Shown: piece after piece, positions 13,359-40,987 of the stretch
Numbering within the stretch: the stretch's first letter is position 1
Layout of the letters: each line of letters starts with the position of its first letter
Assembly: GCA_034670405.1 (NCBI GenBank)
Contig: JAXDDX010000046.1
Coordinates: forward strand, 2,871,001 to 2,935,000
Reading direction: 5' to 3'
Source of the DNA: Hoplostethus atlanticus
Taxonomy: Eukaryota > Chordata > Actinopteri > Trachichthyiformes > Trachichthyidae
DNA length: 64,000 bases
The notes under the pieces: generated by a model
Database searches by the model: none
What the model was told of the DNA's origin: nothing
What the model saw: the letters and a program-made list of their open reading frames with translations, nothing else
Translations under genes and position numbers: made by a program

Positions 13359-13816
13359 CCCACCCGAAACCCCACCATGATCTACTTTTTGATAGGCAAA
13401 CCGCTGTCCTAATAAAGGAGTCCACTTCAATGAGGATGCTGCTTCTCGTCTCTCAGCTTTGACCTCATGCACTTCACACATCTGTCTGTGTGTCATTATT
13501 AAACCCTGTTTCTTTAGATGGTCCTTTGGTTGATGTTGGGGTTGAAGTCTGCAGGCACGATTCCTTCTCCTTAACTCACGGTTGGCCTGTTAACCACTTT
13601 TCAAAGGAAGTTGAGCCTCAGTGGGCACGGACAGTGTCACATCAAAACCTATAGTAGCAATGAAGGCCCCTGGGAGATGAAGTAGTGAGCAGACAGACAC
13701 CCAGCCTCTCTCACGCTCCTCTGGTGTAGACAGGGATGGTCAGGGTGGACCGAGATCCTGTCAGATATGAGATGGCAACATGTTGACCAAGATTTTGTGT
13801 ATAAATCCAAGTACCA

Positions 13817-13868
13817 CCCCCCCCCCCCCCCCACACACACACACAGAAAGAAAGAAAGAAAGAAAGAA
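13817..13868. repeat. Compound poly-C, (CA)n and (GAAA)n tract
   Basis: Sixteen consecutive C residues run into a short CA array and then six GAAA units. Confidence 0.9.
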
Positions 13869-16800
13869 TATCTGTTTGGATTGTGATTTATTTTTATTTA
13901 TTTATTTTATATATTTATTTTTTCATTTCACTTATCGATCTTTTTGGATGAGAAAAAAAGAACAAAAATCTGGATTTTTCTTGTTTCATGATTTGGTAAA
14001 GGAAACGTTTAGTGTGACTATTTTACTGTAGAAAACAAATATTACTGTATTCACTATTCATTTGTCTCATAACAATATGTGAGTAGAAGTAAAGTTGACA
14101 CTATTCATGCCAAAATATTCAGAATTTCTACTCAAGTGCAGTATCTGGTGTCGCCCTATAGATTTGACACCAAACTTTGCTTCTTTGAAGCTTTGCAAAT
14201 GACAAATTGGAATGAATGAATGAATTATTGAATGGTAGACATTTTTAGAAAAGTAGAATATAAAAAGACATTAAAACATGTTATTTATACTATGTATTTA
14301 TATATACCACTCCATCAAAGTGCTTAAAAAGTATTATTGGCTTAGTTTGTTATCATAAATACTTTATACATGTTTGATACATACGTTTTTAATCATGTTT
14401 TTTACTCTAACACATCGCACCACTTAGTTCTCTTTGTGTGATGTCATTTGTTTTCTATGTAGGTCTTTAGAGAGAATGACCGCTAGACAACTACATTGAC
14501 TTCCTCAATGTCACTGTCTGGACAAATGAACATCTATTGCTGTACATTTCTGTCACCTAGCATCTTGGATTTCGGGGAAGGCATTGTGGTTTTAAGTATA
14601 TCTGCTTGCATATCTCCTTCAATCTAACAGTTTGTTCATATTTCCATTTGCGCTATGTAGAACTAATTATGAGGAAGTTAAACTTCCACCTTGGTGTCTT
14701 TCTCATACCATATACAGTATGTGATCACAATACCACTTCACTGCCAATCAGCTGCTTCCAAGAATCATTTCAAAATGAGTAGAAATGAAAAAATGAAGAA
14801 AAAAACCCCATAAGTGATTGTAGTCCTCAGGTTCCCTTTCTCAACTGGCCTTAATGACTCATAAGTCATATGAGGTTTTGTGAAGCTTCTCAACATATGA
14901 TTATAATATTGTGGTTTTACAGTTACTCTTCAGTAACAAATTTGTAATATCATACAAATATTATCTGATTATTCTTGTATAGATGATGTGCATTGTCCAA
15001 GCACATTGTGCACAGCCTAACACCTAACTTGTGTATGTACTTTATTTCATGGGCAGCATTGCCACAAGCATCTGATATATGTTCATATTCAATCAGGCAT
15101 TTTAAGATAATCCCATGATCGGCTGGTTTGGATCTATTTAATAATAGATGGTCAATCCTGTGCAAACCATGCATCAAGACACTGGACAGTTTATATAGCG
15201 TCCACATTTTCACTTGACGGTTTCCTGATTAACTTGTCATGAGACAGCTGGTATCTTTTTGTTTGCAATGTCCAGAAGTTATTGAACTATTTTCAAAATA
15301 TATGAACTAGATACATTTATTGTCATTGGATTTTTTATTTTGAGTGTTTGGAAATTGTGACAAGAAACATTTTGATGTATCTTTCCCATTTCAATTTCCA
15401 TTTGTGCAGGTGTCAAAAACAGAGACCATGTGTCTGAGTGTCTTTGGTTGTGAGGTTTGGCAGCCGTGATGGGCAACGGTTAAACTGTGGTGGAAAAGGC
15501 CTGGCCTATTGGCTCTCATTGTTAGTGGAGGCCCAAGAGCACCCATGCCACGACGCATCAACCTAACCACTCTGCTGCACAACCCAGCTTTAAAAATAGA
15601 TAGGAAAGATTGTCCTAGATATGCACATGCACTCACATACACACACACACACACATAGACTTAGATACACACACATTCAGGTGTTGATAATGGGCCTCTG
15701 TGGGGATGACCTCGCTTACACCGGGAAGAAAAAAGAGACAAAGAGATACAAAACCACAAAAAGTGAACATTTAACTGACATTTAGTGAACGTGTAAATCC
15801 AGTGAACTGCCTCTTGTAAGAAGTTACCATGAAAAACTTATGACCTTTATCTGATTATAATAGTGCAATGGTGTTTACCTCCACCAGGTGGCATTAGATT
15901 TATAGAGAAGGCACAATGTTAATCTGGGAATAAATAATGCATGCCTCCATCTAAAAATAAATGATATTTCAATAGAATCAACCATATGAAAAATAATAAA
16001 AGCACTGTACATAAATTGGTGTTTATCTTAACTAACTGATTAAATAAGACCTTTTGAATATTGAAGTAACTGTTACTTCCTGAAGCACAGCCTATTGTCT
16101 TCGCTTTTTCATTTTTCTCCTTTTTTTTTTTCAAACTGAGGCTACTCAATTGAATGAAAACTTGTGGCCAAGCAACTCTATTGTTGTTTTCTTTCAACGA
16201 ACAAATTGTCAATATGAAACTGTGACTATGAGCCATGTTGGTCATTCATATGTAGGCTATTTTGTGGTTTTGGATGCAGAAAATTAGGCCAGTGATCTGG
16301 TGCACTATTGCGTGCATTTTCAAAAAGCAACCACTGATGTGACATAATGCAGCAACTGTGTATGTAATGTGTTGGGCTGGTGAGTCTTACATACAATCCC
16401 ATATACAAACACATTTTAAAACTAATTATATGGTGGATGAATGTGTTGTATGTGTCAACACCCAGCGGCACCCCCTCCCCTACAGCTCTCCTGCTGCTTT
16501 GACTACGCTAATAGACCTTATAGGACATATAAACTGGTGCAAGACAGGGGACTAAAAAGCTTACTGTCTGTAGATGGAATGAGGAACAAAAACAAGGTAG
16601 TGAATGAGAACGGGAGCTGGCCGAGTTTGGCCGTGCATGCCCAGTTCAAATACAAAGACCCACTGTTTCACTGCCTTCACATACCTGTCCGGAAATACTC
16701 CCACTGGGCCACTGGGCTGCTGTGTGATACAACCATTACCATGCTGTGACAAAGACTCACTGGGGCTTGGTGAGGGTGTTCAGGTAAGATAAAAAGTGAA

Positions 16801-18177
16801 TTAAGTCTCTCTGTATTCTTTCAGGACCCAGTTTGTAGTAGAGAGAGAGCGCAAGAAGAGGAAATCATACTTACACTAAAAAAATGTCACTTTTTGACTT
16901 TTTTACAAGATGGAAACTATTACTTTTACCCTTATTTCAATATAGCTGAATGGCTGCAGAACAAGAGATGATGTTTTGCTGTGTATGTAAACTGTTATTG
17001 CCCTGCATCATCTTCCTCCACATAGACTTACCTATTCTCACCTCTGTCCTAGTTCCTCCACCGTTTCTCTCAGACCTCCCTTCCTCTCCTTATACCTCCA
17101 CCCCCACCCAACATCCTTTCCAACTCTCTCAGGTCTCAGGTAAGCTGCCTGGGGAGTACGTTGATACTGGAGCTTCACCTGGGAGAGAAGGGAGGCAGGG
17201 CCGGGAGAGGTGGCGCAAAAAAAAAGAGAAGAAGGAACAGAAGTGAGATGGAGGAAACGGCAGTAACCAGGTGTGTGTTATGAAGAGCAACTGGAGAATG
17301 GTTTGCAAACATGTTAATGTGTAGCTGCGGGCAGTGGTGCTTTGTGATAGATGGCCCGGCTCTGTCGCCTGGTCGCAGCTGCTATGCAACGCTGAAGGAC
17401 ACTACCTGCAATCACTCCAGGTGAATCAGACTACAACAGTGGCTTTCTGGATTGAATAGAGCACTGAAAACATTACATTATTTGCTGTTGCTGAGTTGCT
17501 GCTTGTATTTCTTTTTCAAGCAATAAAGGTAACGTTTTCTTTGTAGGGAAATAAGATGAATCAATCGTCAAGATAGCAGTAATGCAACAAACTAACTAAT
17601 AATGATACATAATAACTGGGTCGATGCGCTGCAGGAATGTTTGTTAATTTGTTGACTAATGTTACCTAACCACTAATTACTCATGAACAGCTATGAAATA
17701 CGGCGTGGTAACTGATCTCTAATCGTAATCTGCTTGCTTGTGTTGTGCAATCTCATATGACTTTATTGTGCTGGTGTTCTTGCAGGTTCGATCCAAATGT
17801 TTGGATCTGTTCTTTCTCACCAAGACCGCTCGTCCACACACAACGTTCAACCAGAGATACGACAGGACAATCGATAGATTTCTCAGGATTGCATCATACG
17901 GAAACCTTATATGCTCGTCATGTCTTGTCTTTGACACCCAGATTCACCTTAATGTGCCTCCTGGTTTTTTTGTCTATGTAATCAGAGACTTGAGAGGAGG
18001 TTGCCTTTTTACAGCTCCACCCTGAGTGACAACTTGCAGTGATCTGTAGAGTTAATATAACCTCTTGTCTGTTGGGGAATGTAGGTAAGCATGGTTACAC
18101 AATGTAATGAGTTACAAGGCTGATACGTCTTAGTGGCGGAGAGAAACAGCACCTTTAACTTTGTTGTCTCGTCCCAG

Positions 18178-18217
18178 CATAATCTTCTGTAACCATCTGA
18201 GTGTCATCATCAGCACC
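18178..18217 (+). other. 5'UTR part of the first atp8b3 coding exon
   Basis: A splice acceptor (TTGTCTCGTCCCAG, ending at 18177) precedes 40 untranslated bases and a start codon in strong context (CACCATGG). At least one upstream non-coding exon is therefore expected. Confidence 0.55.
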
Positions 18218-32821
<14,604 letters not shown>

Positions 32822-33060
32822 TTTTTATAGGATCGGATACTGTATGATCGTGTATATTGCTACTAAAGAACCTTTATACTTAGAACAGGACAGATTATTT
32901 ACAGTATGTACCATGAATTTGTGTCCGTGGCCAATTCTTACAGACCCTGTGCTCTGTTCCTCCTTTTGTATTCTTTTTGTACATTCTTTGTTATTTTCTA
33001 ATGATGAACTAAAAATACACAAAAAACAATATGTGACTCTTGTTTCATCGTGTATGTGGG
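32822..33060 (+). other. atp8b3: atp8b3 3'UTR, short
   Basis: No canonical AATAAA follows the stop codon on this strand. A weaker AATACA hexamer at about 33013 with GT-rich sequence after it (33030-33060) is the best poly(A) candidate, giving a 3'UTR of about 220 bases. The minus-strand transcript of onecut3 probably ends about 150 bases further on. Confidence 0.35.
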
Positions 33061-33458
33061 CAGTCCATCATTGTAAACAATATCTCTTCCTTCACAGTGA
33101 GGTGCAATGTTTTACAAAGGCATACTGTTGTTGACTGATCTAACTTTTACCTGCTGGGGTCACGGGGGATTTCCTCTGGAGATCAAACAAAACACAAAAT
33201 AATAGACTGCACAGAGATGTTTTACAATTGTTTTATTTGTTAATTTATTTCAAAACACGCAATTTACCCATATTATCCTTTTAAATTTTTATTTTTCTGT
33301 AACAGTTATTACTCAGATTTTTTTCCTTCTCAAAAGTCTCAACTAGAGCAAAATTAAAAGTCCTCCACAGGCTCTCCGGCTTCTGCAGTGGGAGGAGGGA
33401 AAAGAGGCTCTCTGACCAGACGCTGTGTGTGGGTTAGTCCCTCGTATCTTACAGGACA

Positions 33459-33461
<3 letters not shown>

Positions 33462-33527
<66 letters not shown>
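33462..33527. repeat. (GT)n microsatellite
   Basis: About 32 GT units with one interruption; CA in the sense of the inferred onecut3 3'UTR. Confidence 0.95.
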
Positions 33528-34326
33528 TCTCTAAGTGCAATAGGTGGAATGTCCACATGGCCGATAAATCACAGGACCCGTAGAGCAGCCCGGAGAGCTG
33601 AACATTGTCTTCTAGGTTCAGTAGCCAGATTGTCGTACCTCTGATTTCATCTTTGGTTTCAGCAAACACTCTCAAAAGGCAGACTCAACCTCTCCAGCAT
33701 GTGCCTGTGTCTGTTTGTGTGTCTGTCTGTCTGTCTGAGTGCAATATAAGCCACCATCTCCAGACGACTTTGTAAACTAAGTGTACAATGTTGAGTGTCT
33801 TTGTATTGATTGTGGCCCTTCCTTGGCACTGGGGACAAAGACGATCCAAACATTGTAAAATAATGGAGCCATGGCTGGGGAGGATCGGCATGCAAACGGT
33901 CAACATGGACTCCATTTTGATGTCAGTGGCAGTTTGGGGCGTTCATGTAAAGCTTGTACGACATCAGTGGCCTGGTGTGGTGAAACACAGGGCGGTGTAG
34001 TGCTCTTCTTTCCCCAGGCACTCTCTACTTTACCCTGGGGCTGCTCCATCCACTCTGGGCTTTGGGGAGGGGGGGTAGGTGAGGGGTGGGGGGGGTGTCA
34101 TGGAAATCAAAGTGTGTGTGGGAGTGTCTATAGGTATTGGGGAGGGGGGATTGAGGGTTGTACACTCTGACCCAGCAGCAACGATTAAGATTGGGGGGTC
34201 AGGTGTTTGCATAGTTTTCTGTGCAAAAGCCACCAACCAGAGCCATTTTTATTCCTCGCGGCTGGTTACATCATCATTAGATCAGCAGGAAACCGGTGGT
34301 GGGTGATGGGAAATGTGTTCTTTGTC

Positions 34327-34349
34327 CAACAGGGCTTTTTTTTTTTTTT
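34327..34349. repeat. Poly-T tract
   Basis: Over 20 consecutive T residues, which is poly-A in the sense of the inferred onecut3 3'UTR and a possible internal priming site in cDNA data. Confidence 0.9.
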
Positions 34350-37300
34350 TTTTTTTTTTGTACTCCTGCATCGCACTTCATTGTGGGTGTTGTGTCCTCA
34401 TGGCGCTCCGCTAGGCAGTGAGAGTGCAGGAGTGTGTGGTTGAAAAGAGAGAAGGGATGAGGAGGGAATATATTGGGTGTCTTCCGTTCTGAATTTAGAG
34501 TGTGTAACTAATCTGAGTTTTGCTTTGGAGCGTGGTGTTACTGGATGTGACAGTGGGATCGCGTCGAGGTAAAGAGAAACGTGAACGTGACGTGCACAGT
34601 TGCGGTGTAACTCAGTTAGATGTAGTCAGACTGTGATGTGACGATGGAGGTGTGTGTGTGTGTGTTGGCGGGGTGACAGCGGCGGCGGGGCAGTTGTTGT
34701 TTGGCAGTCGGGCACTACAGCTCGTCGCAATTCAGAGAACCTCTTTTCCCGTGATTTTGTTCTTCTTCCGTCCTCCTCTTCCTCCTCCCTACTGGCCTGT
34801 CCTCTCTCTACCTTTTTCTTGTTTTGAAACTGATTGTCTTCTACCATCACAAAGACACTTGGTTCTGATTGATTAACAGGTAACAGAAGAGGGAGAGCAC
34901 AGTGTGACTGGGGGTGTCTACATCAGTCCCATTGGCAACCTTCAGGGAAATGACACATACATATGCTGTTTGACAGTAGATGCTGAGAACATTTCTGGTT
35001 GGAGGGGTCAGTTGCCAAATAGTACCGTGGTTGGTCGGTCAGTCAGTCAATAAGAAATGGTTTCAGATTTTCGCATGACAAATATTGCAACCCAAAGTAA
35101 AGGAACATAAAAAACACTTTGTCTACCACATAGATACAAATGAACGCACATACACAGATTGAAGAAAAGCATGTAGACAGACATACAGGTATATCGGGGC
35201 CACTCGGGCCTGTGTGTGTCCCTCTGATTAACTCCAAGTAAACAACCCGTCCTTGGAAAAGCAAGACACACATTTCAGGACCCGAGTTGGGACCCCTAGC
35301 TGAGAAATGAAGATTGAATGCTATTGATTGGAGGAGAGGAGTTTGACCTCCCCCAGCACACACTGCCCCCTACTGTCTGGATTTATATACATCAAAGAAA
35401 CATGGGGAAAGGGAAAGGGTTGCAACAACACATGCACACAACCAGTGAATCCAACAGTGACAGAAATTCTAAAAACAAGGACCCCTCCAACGCCTAAAAC
35501 CCAAATCTTCCCACCCTTTTTTTGATAACCAAAATATCCCCCACCCCTCCTCCACCCACTCCCAAGTCTTTCCTTCCTCCTCCTCTCCCCACAAAATCAC
35601 AGGTCATTCCTGTTGGTTTCTATACAGTTATACAATATCCATGCAGAAAAGAAAAAGGCGCGCCTCCTTTTCAATAGGAGGCGCTGGTCTTTAATATTCT
35701 AAGAACACCAGGAGCACTTGAACACACCCAGGAACCTTCAAAAGTAACTGTGAAATTGTTTTTTTTAGAGAAAAGACAACTTAAAGACAGAAGAAAGCTA
35801 ATAATGAGTAAAAGGTTATTCTTCCTTTGGTTTATCTTCAAAATGTTTGCTTTGGAATTCAGCCCAAATCAGATTTTTTTTTTTTTTTTTTTCTTTTAAA
35901 TATACCTGCCTTTGAGAAAGCTACGAGCTACACATCTGACGTGAGTAGCTCTTCCCTCTCTCTTTATTCTAGCCTTCTCTTCTGTCTCTTCTTTTCTCAT
36001 TTTACCCTCCACAGAAACATTCACAATGTCTTTCCTTTATGAAAACAGTAAGTACATGCCGTAGCAAAACAAATGAGAGAACGTACAAGGAAAATGAGCA
36101 AACAAATAAAAAGAATTTAACAGTATAAAGCTTCAAGTCACAAGTTCCAAAACTAACTATCATAGTATCATAGTTTCATAATCATTGTTATCATTAGCAG
36201 TATTATTTTCAGTTAAATTACATAAAGTTTACATGAAAGGTTTGAGGTATTTCAGAATTAATTGTCAACACACAGCCTACCGAGTCTTAGCACTAGCCAG
36301 GGGGAGAGGTTGACTGAACAGACGAGGTGGAGGGAGGAGAGAATTTGTGTCTTAACTGTCAGTGACTGTTCCACACTATTCCAGTGCAGCCTCTGTGCTT
36401 GCACGTTGTGGACAGAGAGAGAGACATTTAGTGGTAAGCTATTACAACTACAACCCCGCGGGCACTTAGAAGCTCTGCCTTTTTACCCCCTCTTTCTCTG
36501 TTACACAAAAATATCTCTGATGGGAGAGGGGTAAATCGGCCGAGAGTATAAGCACACCAGGCAAAGAAAAAACAAAGGCTGTGAGCTACCGTAAGATCAA
36601 CGATATAGTAACAAAGACACTGACAGATTAAGGAGTAACATATTATTTTGTTTCAAATAAATAGTGTATAGAAAATGTTTTATAGACTTTCTACATGATA
36701 AAGTGCTTGTATTCTAGTGTATCAAGATGGAAAGTCAATATGGGAGAAAATGCTGACACAGCCCCCACTCTGTGTCCCTCTCTTTGGCCCCCCTTTCTGT
36801 CCATCCAATTATGGGTGTATTGTCTGCATGTGAGTGTAGATGTTTGTATATGGGTGTGTATCTATATGCACGCACCCGCATGTTTGTGTGTGTGTGTGTG
36901 TGTGTGTCCAGTGCAGTCCCACCCGTGGTTGAAGGGAAAAGGCACTCAACTCTATCTGCAAGGCAGCCACCTCCTCCAGTGTGGCACGATGCAGTCTGAC
37001 TGCGCTGTAAATACAAATGTATGTGTGTGTGAGTGTGTGTGTGAGTGTAGAATATAGTCAGTGTGTCTGTCTGTAGCAGTGGGCAAAGAGGGGGGGCTCT
37101 TTTTGGTTTGTGTGTCCCCCTAGGCAGTTTGGGACTGGTAGGCTGGAGTATCTTTGGTATTAGTGGCGGTTTCACAAACCACTCAGCTTAGTGAGGTAGC
37201 CACATTGGTTCTCACTACAAACAAATGTCATTTTGTCAGCCTAATACCTAGAGCTGAATCTAGCTATTAACCTACGCTTGCTGAACTGTATACCACAAAT

Positions 37301-38964
37301 CTGTTTTAACTCATCATCCTTTGGTGACTTTAACTCACTGCTTACAGCAACGTGAAGTTAGTTAGTACCCCCCCCACCCCAATCAACTCCCCTACAATGA
37401 CCACGTCTTATCTAATCTGCACCGCTAATCTGACTACATTGTTGGAAATGCTACAGTTGCATTTTAAGACCATACAGACAGCTATTGAGTCCCAAGCTTT
37501 ATCCCCCCCCCCCCACCCTCCCACAACACACATCGAATCCGCCAGGACATTTGAAGGTCATGTTTTGTCCCCCTCCGTACACCCCATTCTTGGGGCTCAG
37601 CTTAAAGGGGGCTGAAAGTACCACAGTTCTGACATGAAATGCCAAAAGAGAGAAAGCGTCCATCTTTTATTCTTCTCTTCAACAGCTCCCTGTTTTTTTT
37701 TTCTTTCTCATGGGAAATGTCTCCTCCGAGTCTATATTCACATAGAATGCAAAAAAATATGTCCTTCGTTGGCCTCGGTCCTTGCATCCCTCTTTTTTCT
37801 TTTTAAAAAGTCCTTCCTTTTTCGTTTTGATTTATCAACAAGGTGCCTTACTTATGCACAACAGAGCACAATAGTAACAAGAAATAGAAACTTTGTGTCT
37901 ATGGTACTAATTAAATACCCGCATCAATATAGAGAGGAAGAGAGAAAGAGAGAGGGGGGGGGGGCAATGGGGTTACAGGGACAGAGGAGGTAGAGAACCA
38001 AAGATAGAATGAGAGAGAGAGAGATTTTCTTCTGTTTCAAAATGTGTCCAGTTATGCGTTGGAGACATTTTTCGTATTTGTAACACATACTTGTGGTATC
38101 TTTGTCATTTGAGGTTTGGTATTGTATGCCTTAAAATCTGGTTCATTTTCATGTTTTACTAAAAAAGTATATTCTAATTCAGTTAAAAGTTGATTGTTGG
38201 TTGCTATGGCACACACCGCCCATCGTCAGTAGGAGTGGGGCACACTGTAGCTGTGTGTGAACGTAGTACCATATTCTCTGATTAGCATTAAGGCAGTAAG
38301 CATTGGCACTAATTCTTGTAGCATTTTGATAGCTGAGTGTGGTGGTTGGGGTTGGGGTTAGCTACTGATAACCCAGGTGTGGGAATATCCAGGAGATTTG
38401 CTTTTGATCAAATCTGTTGAACGCTATTTTGCTAACAGATGGATGACTGAATGGATGAATGATGGATTATGTGTTCATGATGAAGCCTTGTTTTTAAGTA
38501 ATGTGAATTAAATCTCCAATGTGCCTCAAATGTGTCTGTATCTACTAATACCCGTGGTACCTTTTTTATTAGCTGTTTGTTTTACTGTGTATTTTCTGTA
38601 TTTCTATCTTCTGGGCTGTTTAAGATTAGATACTATCAATCAGGTAACATCTGGGCTTGCTAAATCCCTGCCTTTTATTTCCCAGCGTTTTCAGCATTCA
38701 GTTTAACCATCCCCCTCCTCCGGCTTCACCAGTGCTGGTTGGATGAGGAACAACAATAGGATAATGGTTTGCTATTGATCTGCCTTCAAAGAGCTGTGAG
38801 GGCCTGAATGTGTTGTGCCATGACTTCTCTTCAGCATCTTGTGGCTCTTCCCTCCCTCTCCTCCTCTCTGCACCTCTTTACTATGCTGGATACAGGTCTC
38901 TGCTATTAACAGCAGGGGGCACTGTTGCTCTGCCAGCACTGACAGACTGGGGGACGGAGAGGTG

Positions 38965-39024
<60 letters not shown>
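38965..39024. repeat. (TGC)20 trinucleotide repeat
   Basis: Exactly 20 perfect TGC units. Read in the direction of onecut3 it is a (CAG/GCA) array within the inferred 3'UTR, not a coding glutamine or alanine run. Confidence 0.97.
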
Positions 39025-40143
39025 GAGGCCTTTGTGTCCCCATCTCCACTGGGTTCCATGTGCTCCTCTTACATTTTGCTTTCCCTATGCAGCTGTAATG
39101 CAGTTGGCTGGATGCCCGAGCGTGTTGTTGTCGCTTGGTTCTCAGTTATTGATCAGAGGAAAAGCTCCCAGCAGAACAAAGAGCATGTCCAGACATATCA
39201 CCCGCCTCTCCCGTTGGTCAGAGAAACACAGACTCTAGGCTCGGGCTCGCTCTCTAAGAGTAATGACGACAATGACAGTCTCCCTACAGGCCTCCAACAT
39301 CTGTGCAAAAAATATAGACCTGGGCCGGGCAGACCTGAGTATCTTTACTGCCGAGCGTCTTGCGTTTCACCTTCAGGAGGGGTCAAGGCCCCGCTCTCTC
39401 TGTCTGCATCGATTCATTTTTCAATTCATTAGTTTGCCGTATGATCAGACTGAGCTGCTCTCTGAAATGGCTGGCCATCAGGGAATACCTTTGGCCAAGG
39501 AGTGAAGGAGAGTACAGGAAGAGGGGGAGGTAGAGGCGGAGGATTGGAAAGCCTTGTTGTTTTTTTCATAGGCTGCGTTGTTTTTCTTTATGATGGCCTT
39601 GTGTGTGCAGGATGGGTCTTTGATAATAAGGCTATGTGCTGTTCTGTCAGATTTATTGCCGTTCTTTTGCCCTTGTTGCTTCCATGTGCCGATGTCGAGG
39701 GGATGTGAGAGACAGTAAAGAGGCAGACACAAAGAGGAGAGTTGGGAGAAAAGCAGAATCAGTAGCTACTAGTGTGGTCAAGGAGGCCGGCGTGTCCAAC
39801 TAAAACATCAAATCTTTGGTGTCTCTTTACTTGTCAGGGACAAAGATGCCATAAAACTGATTTTTAAAAAAGACAGGCTCAATGATTGTCCTTATGTGAG
39901 TGATGTGGAGTGGACCTGACTTCATATTTCACCTTTTAGATTTTGCTTGTTTCAGGTGAGAGCTTGAGATTGTGGTTTTGACTGATGAAGAGATGATTGC
40001 ATGGCACAAATGAATTTCGGGCAGAGGACACATTCAGATGGTCCGGGCCAGGTAGGGTTGTTGTAGGCAGGTTTTCACAACCAATTTTCCAGGCCTGCCG
40101 TTCCCACCTGGGACCCCAGCCCTCTGAAGGCCCTCTCCTCCTC

Positions 40144-40436
40144 TCAGGCCTTGGAGAAGGTGGTGGCAGATGTGCCCGGCTGCCCGGGGCTGGCGCCATG
40201 GTCATCGTGCCAGCGGTCCACGCAGCGGCGGCGTGCATTCATGAAGAAGTTGCTGACGGTGTTGAGCTCCAGACCTAGCTGCTGGGAGATGGTGATCTGC
40301 ATTTCCTTGGATGGACGCTTGTTCTCCTTGAAGATGGCGATGAGTGTGCGGCGCTGCAGGTCGGTGAAGACCAGACGTTGTTTTTTCGGCGCCATGTTGC
40401 GGTCCTTGTGTTGCTCCTGTTCTTTGCGCTTGCAGG
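40144..40436 (-). CDS. onecut3: onecut3 exon 2: homeodomain and C-terminus
   Basis: The second coding exon gives residues 348-444. The divergent ONECUT homeodomain spans about 364-423; its third helix reads NTVSNFFMNARRR, with Phe where most homeodomains have Trp48 and Met at position 50, the ONECUT hallmark. The acceptor AG is at 40438-40437 and the phase-1 junction makes Ala348 (LAACKRKEQEQ), exactly as in ONECUT3. The protein ends in TTFSKA, also the ONECUT3 C-terminus. The frame continues open upstream of the acceptor, but those residues are intronic. Confidence 0.96.
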
Positions 40437-40911
40437 CTTGGAGTGAGTGGCAGAGGTGGGAGGGATGGGGATTAGGACGAGAGGCAAAAGGGGGGAAAGG
40501 AAAAAAACATAGCAAGGTAAATATACAAACGTGATTCTTTTCATTTCTAAATAAAGCAGATAGGTGGAGGGAGATAAAGTAACTAATGTGTCATTAGCCA
40601 GTACTTAAACACATACAAAACTAATTTATACACCAGGAGAGTTTCTACAGCTCCATCTCTATTGCCATATATTAAAGTTGATTTAAAGCTAATCCATGCC
40701 TCCTGCCCAGTGGGAATATTCCTTCCATCCTGCAGAGTGCAGACAGGGAGCCAGCCTGCGGTGAGAGAGAGAGGGATGGGGTGGGACGGGGGTGGGGGGG
40801 GAGGGTACTGGCTGTTGCCTGCTAGCTGGAGACACTGCTGTTTGATTCAATATTAATGCAGTTTGAGTCGCAATGGGGGACTGAGTGACTGTTGCACAAA
40901 AGTAAGCGTTT

Positions 40912-40946
40912 TGTGTGTGTGTGTGTGTGTGTGCACGTGTGTGTGC

Positions 40947-40986
<40 letters not shown>
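40912..40986. repeat. (GT)n microsatellite
   Basis: About 36 GT units with CA/GC interruptions, in the onecut3 intron near the homeodomain exon; followed by GA-rich DNA. Confidence 0.95.

Positions 40987-40987
<1 letters not shown>

Larger units (their letters stand above)
9850..18177. other. Non-coding region between divergent NFIL3-like copy 2 and atp8b3
   Basis: The neighbouring genes point away from each other, so both promoters should lie here. The likely head of the copy 2 transcript is near 11.1-11.2 kb. The untranslated first exon(s) of the flippase gene probably fall between about 16.8 and 18.2 kb, but I could not fix them. The rest is AT-rich DNA with microsatellites. Open frames over 13.2-17.4 kb are short, lack family resemblance and overlap repeats. 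Confidence 0.4.
33210..40143 (-). other. onecut3: Probable long 3'UTR of onecut3
   Basis: The stretch from the onecut3 stop codon down to two minus-strand AATAAA signals (complements at 33232-33237 and 33244-33249) has no coding region. ONECUT genes are known for very long 3'UTRs. Five minus-strand miR-9 seed matches are spread from 39820 down to 33650, which argues that the whole interval is transcribed. It also holds a (CAG)20 array in sense orientation, T-rich and GT-rich tracts, and a GC-rich hairpin. Nearer poly(A) signals exist, so shorter forms are likely. Extent is inferred. Confidence 0.5.

Noticed and set aside
17786..17796. GGTTCGATCC resembling a tRNA B box
   Set aside because: No A box at proper distance, no cloverleaf and no terminator; a chance match.
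38839..39432. 197-codon open frame with a Cys run, and overlapping Ala and Gln frames
   Set aside because: The homopolymers are the three frames of the (TGC)20 array; the flanks show no protein similarity and lie in the inferred onecut3 3'UTR.
40437..40515. N-terminal extension of the homeodomain exon frame
   Set aside because: The frame is open but lies upstream of the splice acceptor; the joined exons give the exact ONECUT3 junction without it.
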